Origin: Kitasatospora sp. SolWspMP-SS2h
Lineage (GTDB): Bacteria > Actinomycetota > Actinomycetes > Streptomycetales > Streptomycetaceae
Length of the DNA: 64,000 nt
Assembly: GCF_003259315.1 (NCBI RefSeq)
Contig: NZ_QLLT01000001.1
Location: 434,001 to 498,000, forward strand
Reading direction: 5' to 3'
A program made the position numbers and the translations under genes. The notes under the pieces were generated by a model. The model saw nothing but the letters and a program-made list of their open reading frames with translations. It ran no database searches and had not been told where the DNA came from. Every line of letters begins with the position of its first letter. The first letter of the stretch is position 1. This document shows, in pieces, positions 41,142-49,823 of this stretch.

Positions 41142-42329
41142 GTGACAGATCGTCGACGCAGCGGGTACCTGGGGGCGGCGGGCGCGTTCGCCGTCTGCAT
41201 GGCCGGCACCACGCTGCCCACCCCGCTGTACGGGCTGTACCAGGAGCGGATCGGCTTCTCCGAGCTGATGGTGACGGTGGTGTTCGCCGTCTACGCGCTC
41301 GGGGTGATCGGCGTGCTGCTGCTGTTCGGGAACGTCTCGGACGCGGTGGGCCGCCGCCCGGTGCTGCTGTGCGGGCTGGCCTGCGCGGGTGCCAGCGCGG
41401 TGGCCTTCCTGGCCGAACAGGGCCTGGCCTGGCTGTTCGCGGGCCGTCTGCTGTCGGGCTTCGCGGCGGGCCTGTTCACCGGCACCGCCACCGCGTACGT
41501 CCTGGAGCTGGCCCCGCCCGAACGCCGGGCCCGGGCCGGTTTCGTGGCGACCGCCGCCAACATGGGCGGCCTGGGCTGCGGACCGCTGCTGGCCGGGCTG
41601 CTCGCCCAGTACGCGCCGGGGCCGCTGGTCCTGCCGTTCGCCGCCCACCTGGCCCTGCTGGCGCTCTCCTGGGCGGTCGCCTGGGCGCTGCCGGAGACCG
41701 TCGCCGGGGCCCGCCCGCTGCGCACCGCCCGGCCCCGGCGGCCCGCGCTGCCGGCCGAGGTGCGCGGGGTGTTCGTGCCCGCCGCGATCGCCGCGTTCGC
41801 CGGGTTCTCGCTGCTGGGCGTGTTCACCTCGGTCAGCCCGGCCTTCCTCGCCGAGGACCTGGGGGTGCGCAACCACGCCGCGGTCGGCCTGATCGTCGCC
41901 GCCGCGTTCTTCGCCTCCACCGTCGGCCAGCTGCTGGTGCCCCGGCTCGGGGCCCGGCGGGCGATCCCGCTGGGCTGCCTGGTGCTGATCGGCGGCCTCG
42001 GCCTGCTCGCCCTCTCGCTCGCCACCGCCACCCTCGCCCCGCTGGTGCTGGCCGCCCTGGTCGGCGGCGCCGGGCAGGGCATGGCGCTGCGCGGCGCGGT
42101 CGGCGAGGTGGCGGACGCCGCCCCCGCCCGGCACCGGGGCGGCGTGCTCTCGGCCCTGTTCGTGGTCGCCTACCTGGGCATCTCCATCCCGGTGATCGGC
42201 GTCGGCCTGCTGTCCGGCCCGCTCGGCCTGGCCGACGCCGGACTGGTCTTCACCGCCTGCATGGCGGCCCTCGCCGCCGCCTCCGGCGCCTTCCTGCTGC
42301 GCCGCGCCCGCTCCTCCCCCGCCACCTGA
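41142..42329 (+). CDS. MFS transporter
   Basis: A 395-residue major facilitator protein with twelve predicted helices. G-N-V-S-D-A-V-G-R-R-P-V-L-L-C-G (about 60-75) is the loop 2-3 signature, and G-R-L-L-S-G-F-A-A-G-L-F-T-G follows. It belongs to the drug:H+ antiporter-like sugar/drug group with unknown substrate. TACGGT (41130-41135) lies 6 bases before GTG 41142, suggesting a leaderless message; GTG 41139 is an alternative. A short inverted repeat CCAACC-T-GGTTGG (42354-42366) follows the stop. Confidence 0.83.
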   Translation: MTDRRRSGYLGAAGAFAVCMAGTTLPTPLYGLYQERIGFSELMVTVVFAVYALGVIGVLLLFGNVSDAVGRRPVLLCGLACAGASAVAFLAEQGLAWLFAGRLLSGFAAGLFTGTATAYVLELAPPERRARAGFVATAANMGGLGCGPLLAGLLAQYAPGPLVLPFAAHLALLALSWAVAWALPETVAGARPLRTARPRRPALPAEVRGVFVPAAIAAFAGFSLLGVFTSVSPAFLAEDLGVRNHAAVGLIVAAAFFASTVGQLLVPRLGARRAIPLGCLVLIGGLGLLALSLATATLAPLVLAALVGGAGQGMALRGAVGEVADAAPARHRGGVLSALFVVAYLGISIPVIGVGLLSGPLGLADAGLVFTACMAALAAASGAFLLRRARSSPAT

Positions 42330-42391
42330 CCGGACGCCATGTCCCGCTGATACCAACCTGGTTGGCTCCCGGATGTGACGCGCCCGACCCG

Positions 42392-43951
42392 TCAGGCCGC
42401 CGTGACCGACTGCGGGAAGGCGAAGACCCCGTCGGGGTCGTAGCGGCGGGCGGTCCGCTGGAGCCGCGGCAGGTTCGCGCCGTAGTAGGCGCGGCCCCAG
42501 TCGGGCAGGGTGGCGTCGATGTAGTTGACGTACGCGCCGGGGGCGCCGAGCCGGGCGAGGCCGTCGCGGATCTCGTCGACGGTGGCGCGGGCCCGGTCCT
42601 CGGTGGCGGGGGTGGCGCCCGCGTAGACCTGGGCACTGGCGAGCGAGCCGCGGTGCGGGAAGGCCGTCGCGTCGGGGGCGGGTTCGGCGACCGCGCCGCC
42701 GAGCGAGTCGAGCAGCAGGTCGACGCCGGTGCGGCCGGTCATCAGCTCGGTGAGCCGGGCCGGGGCCACCGGGCCGGGGCCGAGCATCCGGGAGGCCGCG
42801 ACGAAGCCGGTGCGGGTCAACCGTCCGCCCTCCCAGGTGGGGTGGCACTGGGCGACGGTGTCGTCGGCGCAGCCCGCCATGAACTTCATCGCGCCCAGGT
42901 AGTCCTTGGCGGCGACGGTGCGGCCGGTCGGCCGGGTGCCCGCCGCCCGCACCAGGCGGTCGATCTGCCGGTTCGCGCCGTCCGGGTCGCCGACCCAGCA
43001 GCCGACGACCTTGCCGGTGGGCGGGTTGCCGCCGGAGACCTGGCAGCCGGCCCAGAGTTCGGGCGGCGCGTCGGCGACCCACTGCTGCCAGGCGCCGAGT
43101 ACCTGCGGGACGGAGCCGGCCGGGAAGGGCAGGACGAAGACGGTCAGGCCGGGCGCGGGCGGGGTGTCGAAGGTGAACCGGGTGACCACGCCGAAGTTCC
43201 CGCCCCCGCCGCCGCGCAGCGCCCAGTGCAGGTCGGGTTCGTGCTCGGCGTCGGCGGTCAGCACGCAGGAGTCGGCGGTGACGACCTCGGCGGCGGTGAG
43301 CCGGTCGCAGGTCAGGCCGTACGTGCGGGCCAGCACGCCGATGCCGCCGCCCAGGGTGAGGCCGCCGATGCCCACGGTGGGGCAGGACCCGCCGGGCAGC
43401 AGCCGGCCGGCGGCGGCCAGGCCCGCGTAGACCTCGATCAGCCGGGCGCCCGCGCCGACCTCGGCGCTGCCGTCGGGGTCGACCCGGACGGTGTTCAGCG
43501 CGCGCAGGTCGATCACCAGGCCCCGGTCGGGGACGCTGTAGCCGAGGTAGCCGTGGCCGCCGCTGCGGGCGGCGATCGGGAGGCCGTGGCCGCGCGCCAC
43601 GTCCAGGCAGGCCCGGACGTCGTCGGCGGAGGCGCACCTGGCGACCGCGCCGGGCAGTTGGCCGTCGTTCAGCTCGTTGAAGCCGAGCCGCGCCGTCCCG
43701 TACCCGGGGTCGGCGGGCAGCACCAGCCGGTCGCCGAGCCGTTGCCGCAGCGCCTGCCAGTCCGGCGGCGCGGCCCGCCACCCGCGCCGGCGGGGCGGGA
43801 ACGCCCGTACCGAGCCCGCGTCCGCGCCGGAGGCCGGACCCGTCCCCGGGCCCGCACCCGTACCCCGGTCCTGCGCGCGGGCCGGGGAGACTCCCGCCGC
43901 GAGCCCCGCCCCCAGCGCTCCGCCCGCGGTCAGAAAACGACGACGGTCCAT
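42392..43951 (-). CDS. Secreted FAD-linked oxidase (berberine-bridge-enzyme-like)
   Basis: A 519-residue exported flavoenzyme with a twin-arginine signal (M-D-R-R-R-F-L-T-A-G-G-A-L). The PCMH-type FAD domain has His133 in S-G-G-H-G-Y-L-G and Cys190 in G-S-C-P-T-V-G, the two residues to which BBE-like oxidases bind FAD bicovalently. The C-terminus Y-D-P-D-G-V-F-A-F-P-Q is the BBE domain. Substrates of the family are carbohydrates, alkaloids or polyketides. ATG 43951 used; a GTG two codons upstream (43957) is closer to GGAGGAAGG. Confidence 0.87.
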   Translation of the reverse strand: MDRRRFLTAGGALGAGLAAGVSPARAQDRGTGAGPGTGPASGADAGSVRAFPPRRRGWRAAPPDWQALRQRLGDRLVLPADPGYGTARLGFNELNDGQLPGAVARCASADDVRACLDVARGHGLPIAARSGGHGYLGYSVPDRGLVIDLRALNTVRVDPDGSAEVGAGARLIEVYAGLAAAGRLLPGGSCPTVGIGGLTLGGGIGVLARTYGLTCDRLTAAEVVTADSCVLTADAEHEPDLHWALRGGGGGNFGVVTRFTFDTPPAPGLTVFVLPFPAGSVPQVLGAWQQWVADAPPELWAGCQVSGGNPPTGKVVGCWVGDPDGANRQIDRLVRAAGTRPTGRTVAAKDYLGAMKFMAGCADDTVAQCHPTWEGGRLTRTGFVAASRMLGPGPVAPARLTELMTGRTGVDLLLDSLGGAVAEPAPDATAFPHRGSLASAQVYAGATPATEDRARATVDEIRDGLARLGAPGAYVNYIDATLPDWGRAYYGANLPRLQRTARRYDPDGVFAFPQSVTAA

Positions 43952-44177
43952 TGTCACGACGCACCTTCCTCCCCCGCGCCGGGCGCACGGGGGCTCTGCG
44001 CCGATCGTCACGCCCCGCCCCGCCGTCGCCCGGCCGCGGCCCGCCGGAGTGCGTCCGATGGCCCAGCGCGTGTCCGCGCGCGCACGACGCCCCGCCGGGC
44101 TCCGCGCGCCGGGGGCTGCCGGTCGGGGCGCCGCCCCGGGCCGGTGAACGCGCCGGGCAGCGGGCACAATCGCCGGT

Positions 44178-44939
44178 ATGCGTACTCTTCTCGTCATCGG
44201 CATCGGCGCGGGCGACCCCGACCACCTCACCCTGGAGGCGGTCAAGGCGATCGGCCGCACCGACGTGTTCCTGCTGCTCGACAAGCCGGAGGAGCGGCAG
44301 GACCTGATGCGGCTGCGGCGGGACATGATCGCCGAGCACGGCCGGGCCGGGCACCGGGTGGTCGAGCTGGTGGACCCGGCGCGGGACCGGTCGGCGGCCG
44401 GGTACGCGGAGGCGGTCGAGGAGTGGCGGGAGCGGCGGGCCGACCTGGTGGAGCGGGCCGTGGCCGAGGAGCTGCCGGACGGCGGGACGGGCGCGCTGCT
44501 GGTGTGGGGCGACCCGTCGCTGTACGACAGCGTGACCGCCGTGCTGGACCGGGTCCTGGCGCGCGGGCGGACCGGGTTCGGGTACACGGTGGTGCCCGGC
44601 GTCAGCAGCGTCTCGGTGCTGGCGGCCCGCCACCGCACCACGCTGACCCGCACCGCGCGGCCGGTGCGGATCACCACCGGGCGGCGGCTGGCCGCCGAGG
44701 GGTTCGGGCCGGGCGCCGAGGACGCGGTGGTGATGCTGGACGGGCAGGCCGCGTTCACCGCCATCGACCCGGCGGGCGTGCACATCCACTACGGGGCGTA
44801 CCTGGGCACCGAGGACGAGATCCTGGTCTCCGGCCCGCTGGCCGAACAGGCCGACCGGATCGCCGGGTTGCGGGCCGAGGCCCGGGCCCGCAAGGGCTGG
44901 ATCATGGACAGCTACCTGCTGCGCCGCACCGACGGCTGA
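44178..44939 (+). CDS. cobF: Precorrin-6A synthase (deacetylating) CobF
   Basis: A 253-residue SAM-dependent methyltransferase of the aerobic cobalamin pathway, methylating precorrin-5 at C-1 with loss of acetate. The N-terminus L-L-V-I-G-I-G-A-G-D-P-D-H-L-T-L-E-A is the CobF/CbiF SAM-site signature, and L-V-W-G-D-P-S-L-Y-D-S and V-V-P-G-V-S-S-V follow. CACAAT (44165-44170) ends 7 bases before ATG 44178, so it is probably leaderless. It stands apart from other cob genes but next to two B12 riboswitches and a cobalt transporter. Confidence 0.9.
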   Translation: MRTLLVIGIGAGDPDHLTLEAVKAIGRTDVFLLLDKPEERQDLMRLRRDMIAEHGRAGHRVVELVDPARDRSAAGYAEAVEEWRERRADLVERAVAEELPDGGTGALLVWGDPSLYDSVTAVLDRVLARGRTGFGYTVVPGVSSVSVLAARHRTTLTRTARPVRITTGRRLAAEGFGPGAEDAVVMLDGQAAFTAIDPAGVHIHYGAYLGTEDEILVSGPLAEQADRIAGLRAEARARKGWIMDSYLLRRTDG

Positions 44940-45091
44940 ACACCGCCCGGCCACCGCCCGTCTGCCCGCATCCGGCCCGCAGCCGGTCCGCAGCCCGCCC
45001 GTCCGCCGCCCGCCCGCGCGTCCCACGGACCGGACAGCTGCCGGACTTCGCACCGGAGAACGCCCGGTCCGTTCTACACTGGCCGCGCAAC

Positions 45092-45285
45092 TGGTTCGCC
45101 CTGTCCGCCAGGCAGGGCGTCGCAAGAGGGAACCCGGTGGGAATCCGGGACTGCCCCGCAGCGGTGAGTGGGAACGACCGCCGTCATACGCACTGGGTCC
45201 GGACGGGCCTGGGAAGCGACGGCCAGTAGGTGCCCGGGAGCGTCGAGCCTCCCCGGGCGGGCCCGCGAGTCCGAAGACCTGCCCG
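45092..45285 (+). promoter_or_regulatory. Cobalamin riboswitch upstream of metE
   Basis: The conserved core is clear: AACCCGGTGGGAATCCGGGA (about 45131-45150), CTGCCCCGCAGCGGTGAG (the B12 box, 45151-45168), GGGAAGCGACGGCCAGTAGG and, at the 3' side, GCGAGTCCGAAGACCTGCC (45265-45283). TACACT at 45074-45079 is a candidate -10 placing the start just before the element. It sits 165 bases upstream of the B12-independent methionine synthase gene, which bound adenosylcobalamin should switch off. Confidence 0.92.
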
Positions 45286-45449
45286 TTGCCCGGGTGCGAC
45301 CGTTCGCACCCGGTGACCGGTGACCTCGAGGGCGGGTCGGTACGGACACCAGGCGGGCAGGCGCGGTCGAGCGCGGCACCGCCCGGTCTCGGCACCCCCG
45401 CGCCTCCTGTGCACCGGACCCAGGATCAAGGCTCGCGAGGAGAGTCCCC

Positions 45450-47756
45450 TTGACTGCGAAGTCCGTAGCCGCGGCAACCGTCCACGGATACCCCCGCCAG
45501 GGCGGGAACCGGGAACTGAAGAAGGCGATCGAGGGCTACTGGCGGGGCACCGTCACCGCCGACGCGCTGCGCGCCACCGCCGCCGAACTGCGCTGCGCCA
45601 ACTGGCGGCAGCTGGCCGGCGCCGGCATCACCGAAGTCCCCACCGGCGACTTCTCGCTGTACGACCACGTGCTGGACACCACGGTCGCCGTCGGTGCGGT
45701 CCCGCCCCGGCACCGGGCGGCGTACCAGGCCGACCCGTTGGAGGGCTACTTCGCGATGGCGCGCGGCACCCAGCAGGTGGCGCCGCTGGAGATGACCAAG
45801 TGGTTCGACACCAACTACCACTACCTGGTGCCGGAGTTGGGCCCGGACACCGTCTTCGCCGCGCACTCCGCCAAGCAGGTCGGCGAACTGCGCGAGGCGC
45901 TCGGCCAGGGCTACCGGGCCCGCCCGGTGCTGCTCGGCCCGGTCACCTACCTGCTGCTGGCCAAGCCCGCGCCCGGCGTGGCCGCCGACTTCGAGCCGCT
46001 CACCCTGCTGGACCGGCTGCTGCCGGTGTACGCGGAGCTGCTGGCCGACCTGCGGGCGGCCGGCGCCGAGTGGGTGCAGCTCGACGAGCCCGCGCTGGTG
46101 CAGGACCGCACCCCGGCCGAGCTGAACGCCGCCGCCCGCGCCTACCGGGAGCTGGGCGCGCTCACCGACCGCCCCAGGCTGCTGGTCGCCTCCTACTTCG
46201 ACCGGCTCGGCGAGGCGCTGATCACCCTGGCGAAGGCCCCCGTCGAGGGCCTGGCGCTGGACTTCACCGGCCCGGCGGCGGGCAACCTGACCGACCTGGC
46301 GGCCGTCGGCGGCCTGCCCGGCAAGCGGCTGGTCGCGGGTGTGGTCGACGGCCGCAACGTGTGGATCAACGACCTGGGCAAGTCCCTGGCCACCCTGGGC
46401 ACCCTGCTCGGCCTGGCCGACACGGTGGACGTCGCCGCCTCCTGCTCGCTGCTGCACGTCCCGCTGGACACCGCCGCCGAACGCGACCTCGACCCGCAGA
46501 TCGGCCGCTGGCTGGCCTTCGCCCGGCAGAAGGCCGCCGAGACCGCCCTGCTGGCCCGCGCCCTGCGCGAGGGCACCGCCGCCGTCACCGCCCAACTCGC
46601 CGCCAACCGGGCCGACCTGGCCTCCCGCGCCGCCTCCCCGATCACCCGCGACCCGGCCGTGCGGGCCCGGGCCGCCGCCGTCACCGAGGCCGACACCCGC
46701 CGCGACGCCCCGTACGCCGTCCGCGCCGCGGCGCAGAAGGCCCGGCTCGGCCTGCCGCTGCTGCCCACCACCACCATCGGCTCCTTCCCGCAGACCGCCG
46801 AACTGCGCTCCGCCCGAGCCGAGTTGAACGCCGGACGGATCGACGCGGCGGACTACCGCAAGCGGATGGAGGCCGAGGTCCGCGAGGTGGTCGCCTACCA
46901 GGAGAAGGCCGGGCTGGACGTGCTGGTGCACGGCGAGCCCGAACGCAACGACATGGTGCAGTACTTCGCCGAGCAGCTCACCGGCTACCTCGCCACCCGG
47001 CACGGCTGGGTGCAGTCCTACGGCACCCGCTACGTGCGCCCGCCGGTCCTGGCCGGTGACATCTCCCGCCCGCACCCGATGACCGTCGACTGGTACCGCT
47101 TCGCCCAGGACCTCACCGACCGCCCGGTCAAGGGCATGCTCACCGGCCCGGTCACCATGCTGGCCTGGTCGTTCGTCCGCGACGACCAGCCGCTGGCCGA
47201 CACCGCCCGGCAGGTCGCCCTCGCCCTGCGCGACGAGGTGGCGGACCTGGAGGCGGCGGGCGCCGCCGTCATCCAGGTCGACGAGCCCGCGCTGCGCGAG
47301 ACGCTGCCGCTGCGGCGCTCCGGCTGGCCCGCGCACCTGGACTGGGCCACCGACGCGTTCCGGCTCACCACCTCCGGGGTCCGCGCCGACACCCAGGTCC
47401 ACACCCACATGTGCTACGCCGAGTTCGGCGACATCCTGCGCGCCATCGAGGAGTTGGACGCGGACGTGATCTCGCTGGAGGCCGCCCGCTCGCACATGCA
47501 GGTGGCGCACGAACTCGCCGAGGCGGGCTACCTCGCCGAGGTCGGCCCGGGCGTGTGGGACATCCACTCCCCGCGCGTCCCCTCCCCCGAGGAGGCGCTG
47601 GAACTGCTGCGGGCCGGACTGGCCGCGATCCCCGCCGAACGCCTCTGGGTCAACCCCGACTGCGGCCTGAAGACCCGCGGCTGGACCGAGACCCGCGCCT
47701 CCGTCGACAGCCTGGTCACCGCCGCCCGCACCCTGCGCGCGGAACTGACCGGCTGA
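45450..47756 (+). CDS. metE: Cobalamin-independent methionine synthase MetE
   Basis: A 768-residue 5-methyltetrahydropteroyltriglutamate-homocysteine methyltransferase, making methionine without B12. The N-terminal half begins V-H-G-Y-P-R-Q-G-G-N-R-E-L-K-K-A. The catalytic half has the zinc ligands in H-T-H-M-C-Y-A-E-F (His and Cys) and N-P-D-C-G-L-K-T-R-G-W (second Cys). The start is TTG (45450) behind GCGAGGAGAG, and no ATG or GTG start fits better. It lies behind a B12 riboswitch, so it should be expressed only when cobalamin is scarce. The terminal hairpin is shared with cbtA. Confidence 0.95.
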   Translation: MTAKSVAAATVHGYPRQGGNRELKKAIEGYWRGTVTADALRATAAELRCANWRQLAGAGITEVPTGDFSLYDHVLDTTVAVGAVPPRHRAAYQADPLEGYFAMARGTQQVAPLEMTKWFDTNYHYLVPELGPDTVFAAHSAKQVGELREALGQGYRARPVLLGPVTYLLLAKPAPGVAADFEPLTLLDRLLPVYAELLADLRAAGAEWVQLDEPALVQDRTPAELNAAARAYRELGALTDRPRLLVASYFDRLGEALITLAKAPVEGLALDFTGPAAGNLTDLAAVGGLPGKRLVAGVVDGRNVWINDLGKSLATLGTLLGLADTVDVAASCSLLHVPLDTAAERDLDPQIGRWLAFARQKAAETALLARALREGTAAVTAQLAANRADLASRAASPITRDPAVRARAAAVTEADTRRDAPYAVRAAAQKARLGLPLLPTTTIGSFPQTAELRSARAELNAGRIDAADYRKRMEAEVREVVAYQEKAGLDVLVHGEPERNDMVQYFAEQLTGYLATRHGWVQSYGTRYVRPPVLAGDISRPHPMTVDWYRFAQDLTDRPVKGMLTGPVTMLAWSFVRDDQPLADTARQVALALRDEVADLEAAGAAVIQVDEPALRETLPLRRSGWPAHLDWATDAFRLTTSGVRADTQVHTHMCYAEFGDILRAIEELDADVISLEAARSHMQVAHELAEAGYLAEVGPGVWDIHSPRVPSPEEALELLRAGLAAIPAERLWVNPDCGLKTRGWTETRASVDSLVTAARTLRAELTG

Positions 47757-47784
47757 ACCACCGGGGGCGGACCGGCCCGGAACG

Positions 47785-47830
47785 CCGACGGGCCGGCCCG
47801 CACCTGACGTGGTGCGGGCCGGCCCGTCGG
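47785..47830. terminator. Perfect 20-bp hairpin between metE and cbtA
   Basis: CCGACGGGCCGGCCCGCACC (47785-47804) and its exact complement (47811-47830) enclose a 6-base loop. It lies 28 bases after the metE stop and 8 bases before the end of convergent cbtA. It probably works in both directions. Confidence 0.85.
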
Positions 47831-47838
47831 GGGCGCCG

Positions 47839-48597
47839 CTAGCGGGCGGCGGGGGCCGCCGTGGCGGCCGGCTCGGCGGTGCGGGCCGGCTTGGGCAGCA
47901 GGAGCCGCTCGGCGAGGTGGCCGAAGAGCAGGCCGAAGGACAGCCAGAGGGTGAGCTGGATGGCCAGGGCCGCGACCCGGAACTGCCAGAGCAGGGTGGC
48001 GGAGAAGTCCTCAGGGACCTCGTTGATCGCGGGCAGCAGGACGTACCCGATGCCGATCAGCACGGCGTAGCCGAGCCCGGCCACGATCGTGGCGTTCCAG
48101 TTGCCCAGCCGCGGGGCGAGCTGCTTGCCGGCCACCACGGCGGCGACGGCGAGCAGCACGCTCAGCAGCATCATCAGGAAGTACAGGGTGGTGCGCTTGC
48201 CGATGGTGTCCGGGTCGCCCACCGACGGCGGGTTGGCCGGGTACTTGAGGAACGGGACGAGGTAGACGGAGGCCAGCGCCGCGCCGGAGAGCAGCAGGGC
48301 GGCGGCCCGGGGGCCGAAGCGGCCGGTGCGGCCGAGGGCGAAGCAGTACGCGAGGGCGGCGATGCCGCCGAGCGCGATGCCGTAGACCAGGATGCCGGTG
48401 GCCAGGCCCGCGGTGGACTGGAGGGTGCGGCTGACCAGTTCCTCGCCGTGCTCGTGGCTGTGGGAGTCCTCGAAGGCGATCGCGGCGTCCACCCGGGGTT
48501 CGCCGAGCAGGTAGGCCACGATCAGGGCGAGGACGCCCGCGCCGAGCCCGGCGAGCATGCCGCGGACCAGCAGGTTTCTGACGATGTGGGAGTTCAT
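47839..48597 (-). CDS. cbtA: Cobalt transporter subunit CbtA
   Basis: A 252-residue membrane protein with about six helices. Between the first two helices is the His-rich D-S-H-S-H-E-H-G-E-E (about 43-52), the putative metal site of CbtA. G-G-I-A-A-L-A-Y-C-F-A and V-P-F-L-K-Y-P-A-N-P-P-S-V-G-D-P-D-T-I are family motifs. CbtAB systems are B12-regulated cobalt uptake transporters. The gene follows cbtB closely (33-base gap) on the same strand, behind a riboswitch. Confidence 0.92.
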   Translation of the reverse strand: MNSHIVRNLLVRGMLAGLGAGVLALIVAYLLGEPRVDAAIAFEDSHSHEHGEELVSRTLQSTAGLATGILVYGIALGGIAALAYCFALGRTGRFGPRAAALLLSGAALASVYLVPFLKYPANPPSVGDPDTIGKRTTLYFLMMLLSVLLAVAAVVAGKQLAPRLGNWNATIVAGLGYAVLIGIGYVLLPAINEVPEDFSATLLWQFRVAALAIQLTLWLSFGLLFGHLAERLLLPKPARTAEPAATAAPAAR

Positions 48598-48630
48598 GTG
48601 CGCAGGTGCTCGCTTCTTCTGCCGGGCGGG

Positions 48631-48843
48631 TCAGTGGCAGGGGAAGCCGAGCAGGTGCCGGCCGTCGTGCACCCACTCGTGCACGCTCTCGCCGGAGACC
48701 AGCGAGGTGGCGCCCTGCTCGGCGCCGACGAAGTAGAGCAGGGTGAGCAGCAGGATGCCGAAGAAGACCGCCCAGGGCGCGATCGCCTTGACGGAGAGGG
48801 GGGTGATGGCCGGCGTGGCGGCGGGCGCTATGGGGTGAGCCAT
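48631..48843 (-). CDS. cbtB: Cobalt transporter subunit CbtB
   Basis: A 70-residue single-helix protein (helix at about 22-42) ending V-H-E-W-V-H-D-G-R-H-L-L-G-F-P-C-H, the conserved His-rich tail of CbtB that probably binds cobalt. It is the first gene after the minus-strand B12 riboswitch and pairs with cbtA. Start ATG 48843 follows AAGGAGGTC. Confidence 0.93.
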   Translation of the reverse strand: MAHPIAPAATPAITPLSVKAIAPWAVFFGILLLTLLYFVGAEQGATSLVSGESVHEWVHDGRHLLGFPCH

Positions 48844-48892
48844 GGCGGTGTGACCTCCTTGCGGGAACTCGCGTCCCGTGTCGTGTGGAGCA

Positions 48893-49005
48893 GGGTCGAC
48901 GGAGGCGGGTCTGACTTCCCGTCGGCCGCCTGGGCGGCTCCGGGTTCACAGTGGCGCGACCGTGCCGGGCTCTCACCGGACTTCCACGCACCGTCGTTGA
49001 TGTGG
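48893..49005 (-). promoter_or_regulatory. Cobalamin riboswitch upstream of cbtB-cbtA
   Basis: Read on the minus strand: GTGGAAGTCCGGTGAGAGCC, then CGGTCGCGCCACTGTGAACC (the B12 box in its CGCCACTGT form) and CGGGAAGTCAGACCCGCC. These are the conserved parts of the short cobalamin riboswitch class. The element ends about 50 bases before the cbtB start. It should reduce cobalt import when cobalamin is plentiful. Confidence 0.88.
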
Positions 49006-49107
49006 ACTTGTTCGCCGAGAAGGTACCGTTCCCGGGCGGGCCCCGCCAGGGGCGCGGCACGCCGTGCTACCAATGCGTGCACGAATGGTCCCCGGGAGGG
49101 AGGCGCT

Positions 49108-49239
49108 GTGGAGCTCCGGGTGATGTTGGTCGCCCCGGCCCCCGCCGGTTCGCCGGCGGGCCGCCCCCCTGCGCCCGGACGGTGCACGTCCGACCGGCGC
49201 ACGTACGGCCGGTGGGTGTCCGGCCGGTGGGCGGCATGA
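49108..49239 (+). CDS. Small ORF overlapping the phosphatase gene, possible duplicated start
   Basis: A 43-residue frame starting at GTG 49108 behind GGGAGGGAGG. It begins V-E-L-R-V-M-L-V-A-P-A-P, close to T-V-R-V-A-L-I-A-P-A-L at the start of the following phosphatase, then turns to Pro/Arg/Gly-rich sequence. Its TGA overlaps the ATG of the phosphatase (ATGA). It may be the stump of a tandem duplication or a small coupled leader. Real translation is uncertain. Confidence 0.35.
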   Translation: MELRVMLVAPAPAGSPAGRPPAPGRCTSDRRTYGRWVSGRWAA

Positions 49240-49823
49240 CCACGGGAGTCCGAACGGTCCGGGTGGCCCTGATCGCCCCGGCGCTCGGCGCGGAGCTGCA
49301 CGGGGCGCGGTTCGGGGACGACCGCCCGCTGACGGAGGCCGAGCTGGCCCCGGCCCGCGTCCTCGCCGCGCCCCGGGCCGACCGCGTGCTGTCCGCGCCC
49401 TCCCCGCGCTGCCGGCAGACCGCCGGGGCGCTGGGTCTGGTTCCGGACGCCGTCGAGCCCGCGCTGGCGGACCTGGACGCGGGCGCCTGGCGCGGCCGTC
49501 CGCTGGCCGAACTCGCCGCCGCCGAGCCGCGGGCGCTCGCCGCCTGGCTGTCCGACCCGGACTTCGCCCCGCCCGGCGGGGAGTCCGTCACCGCCCTGCT
49601 GGCCCGGGTCGGCCGCTGGCTGGACGCCCTGCCCGCCGACACCGGCCGCCTGCTGGCCGTCGCCGAACCGGCCGTCGTCCGGGCCGCCGTGGTGCACGCC
49701 TTGGCCCTGCCGCCCGCCGCGTTCTGGCGCCTGGACGTGGCCCCCCTCACCGCCACCCACCTCAGCGGACGCGCCGCCCGCTGGAACCTGCGCTGCGGCA
49801 CGGCCCTGTCCGCAGCGAACTGA
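49236..49823 (+). CDS. Histidine-phosphatase-family protein, catalytic RHG motif missing
   Basis: A 195-residue protein with the histidine-phosphatase fold: R-P-L-T-E-A-E-L-A, L-S-A-P-S-P-R-C-R-Q-T-A-G-A-L-G-L (the conserved S-P-x-x-R-x-x-Q-T-A) and L-D-A-G-A-W-R-G. The N-terminal R-H-G of true enzymes is replaced by L-I-A-P-A-L-G, and the second catalytic His region is V-A-E-P-A-V. It is therefore unlikely to be a working phosphatase. Its place beside cbtBA suggests a cobalt- or cobalamin-related role, like a degenerate CobC, but this is inferred. Confidence 0.7.
   Translation: MTTGVRTVRVALIAPALGAELHGARFGDDRPLTEAELAPARVLAAPRADRVLSAPSPRCRQTAGALGLVPDAVEPALADLDAGAWRGRPLAELAAAEPRALAAWLSDPDFAPPGGESVTALLARVGRWLDALPADTGRLLAVAEPAVVRAAVVHALALPPAAFWRLDVAPLTATHLSGRAARWNLRCGTALSAAN

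Noticed and set aside
40743..45395. A 1550-codon open frame on the minus strand and a 1394-codon one on the plus strand across the same DNA
   Set aside because: Both run antisense or out of frame to clear genes (MFS, FAD oxidase, cobF, lapA). They are dominated by Arg, Gly, Ala and Pro, the usual product of high-GC shadow frames; only the lapA end of the first is real.
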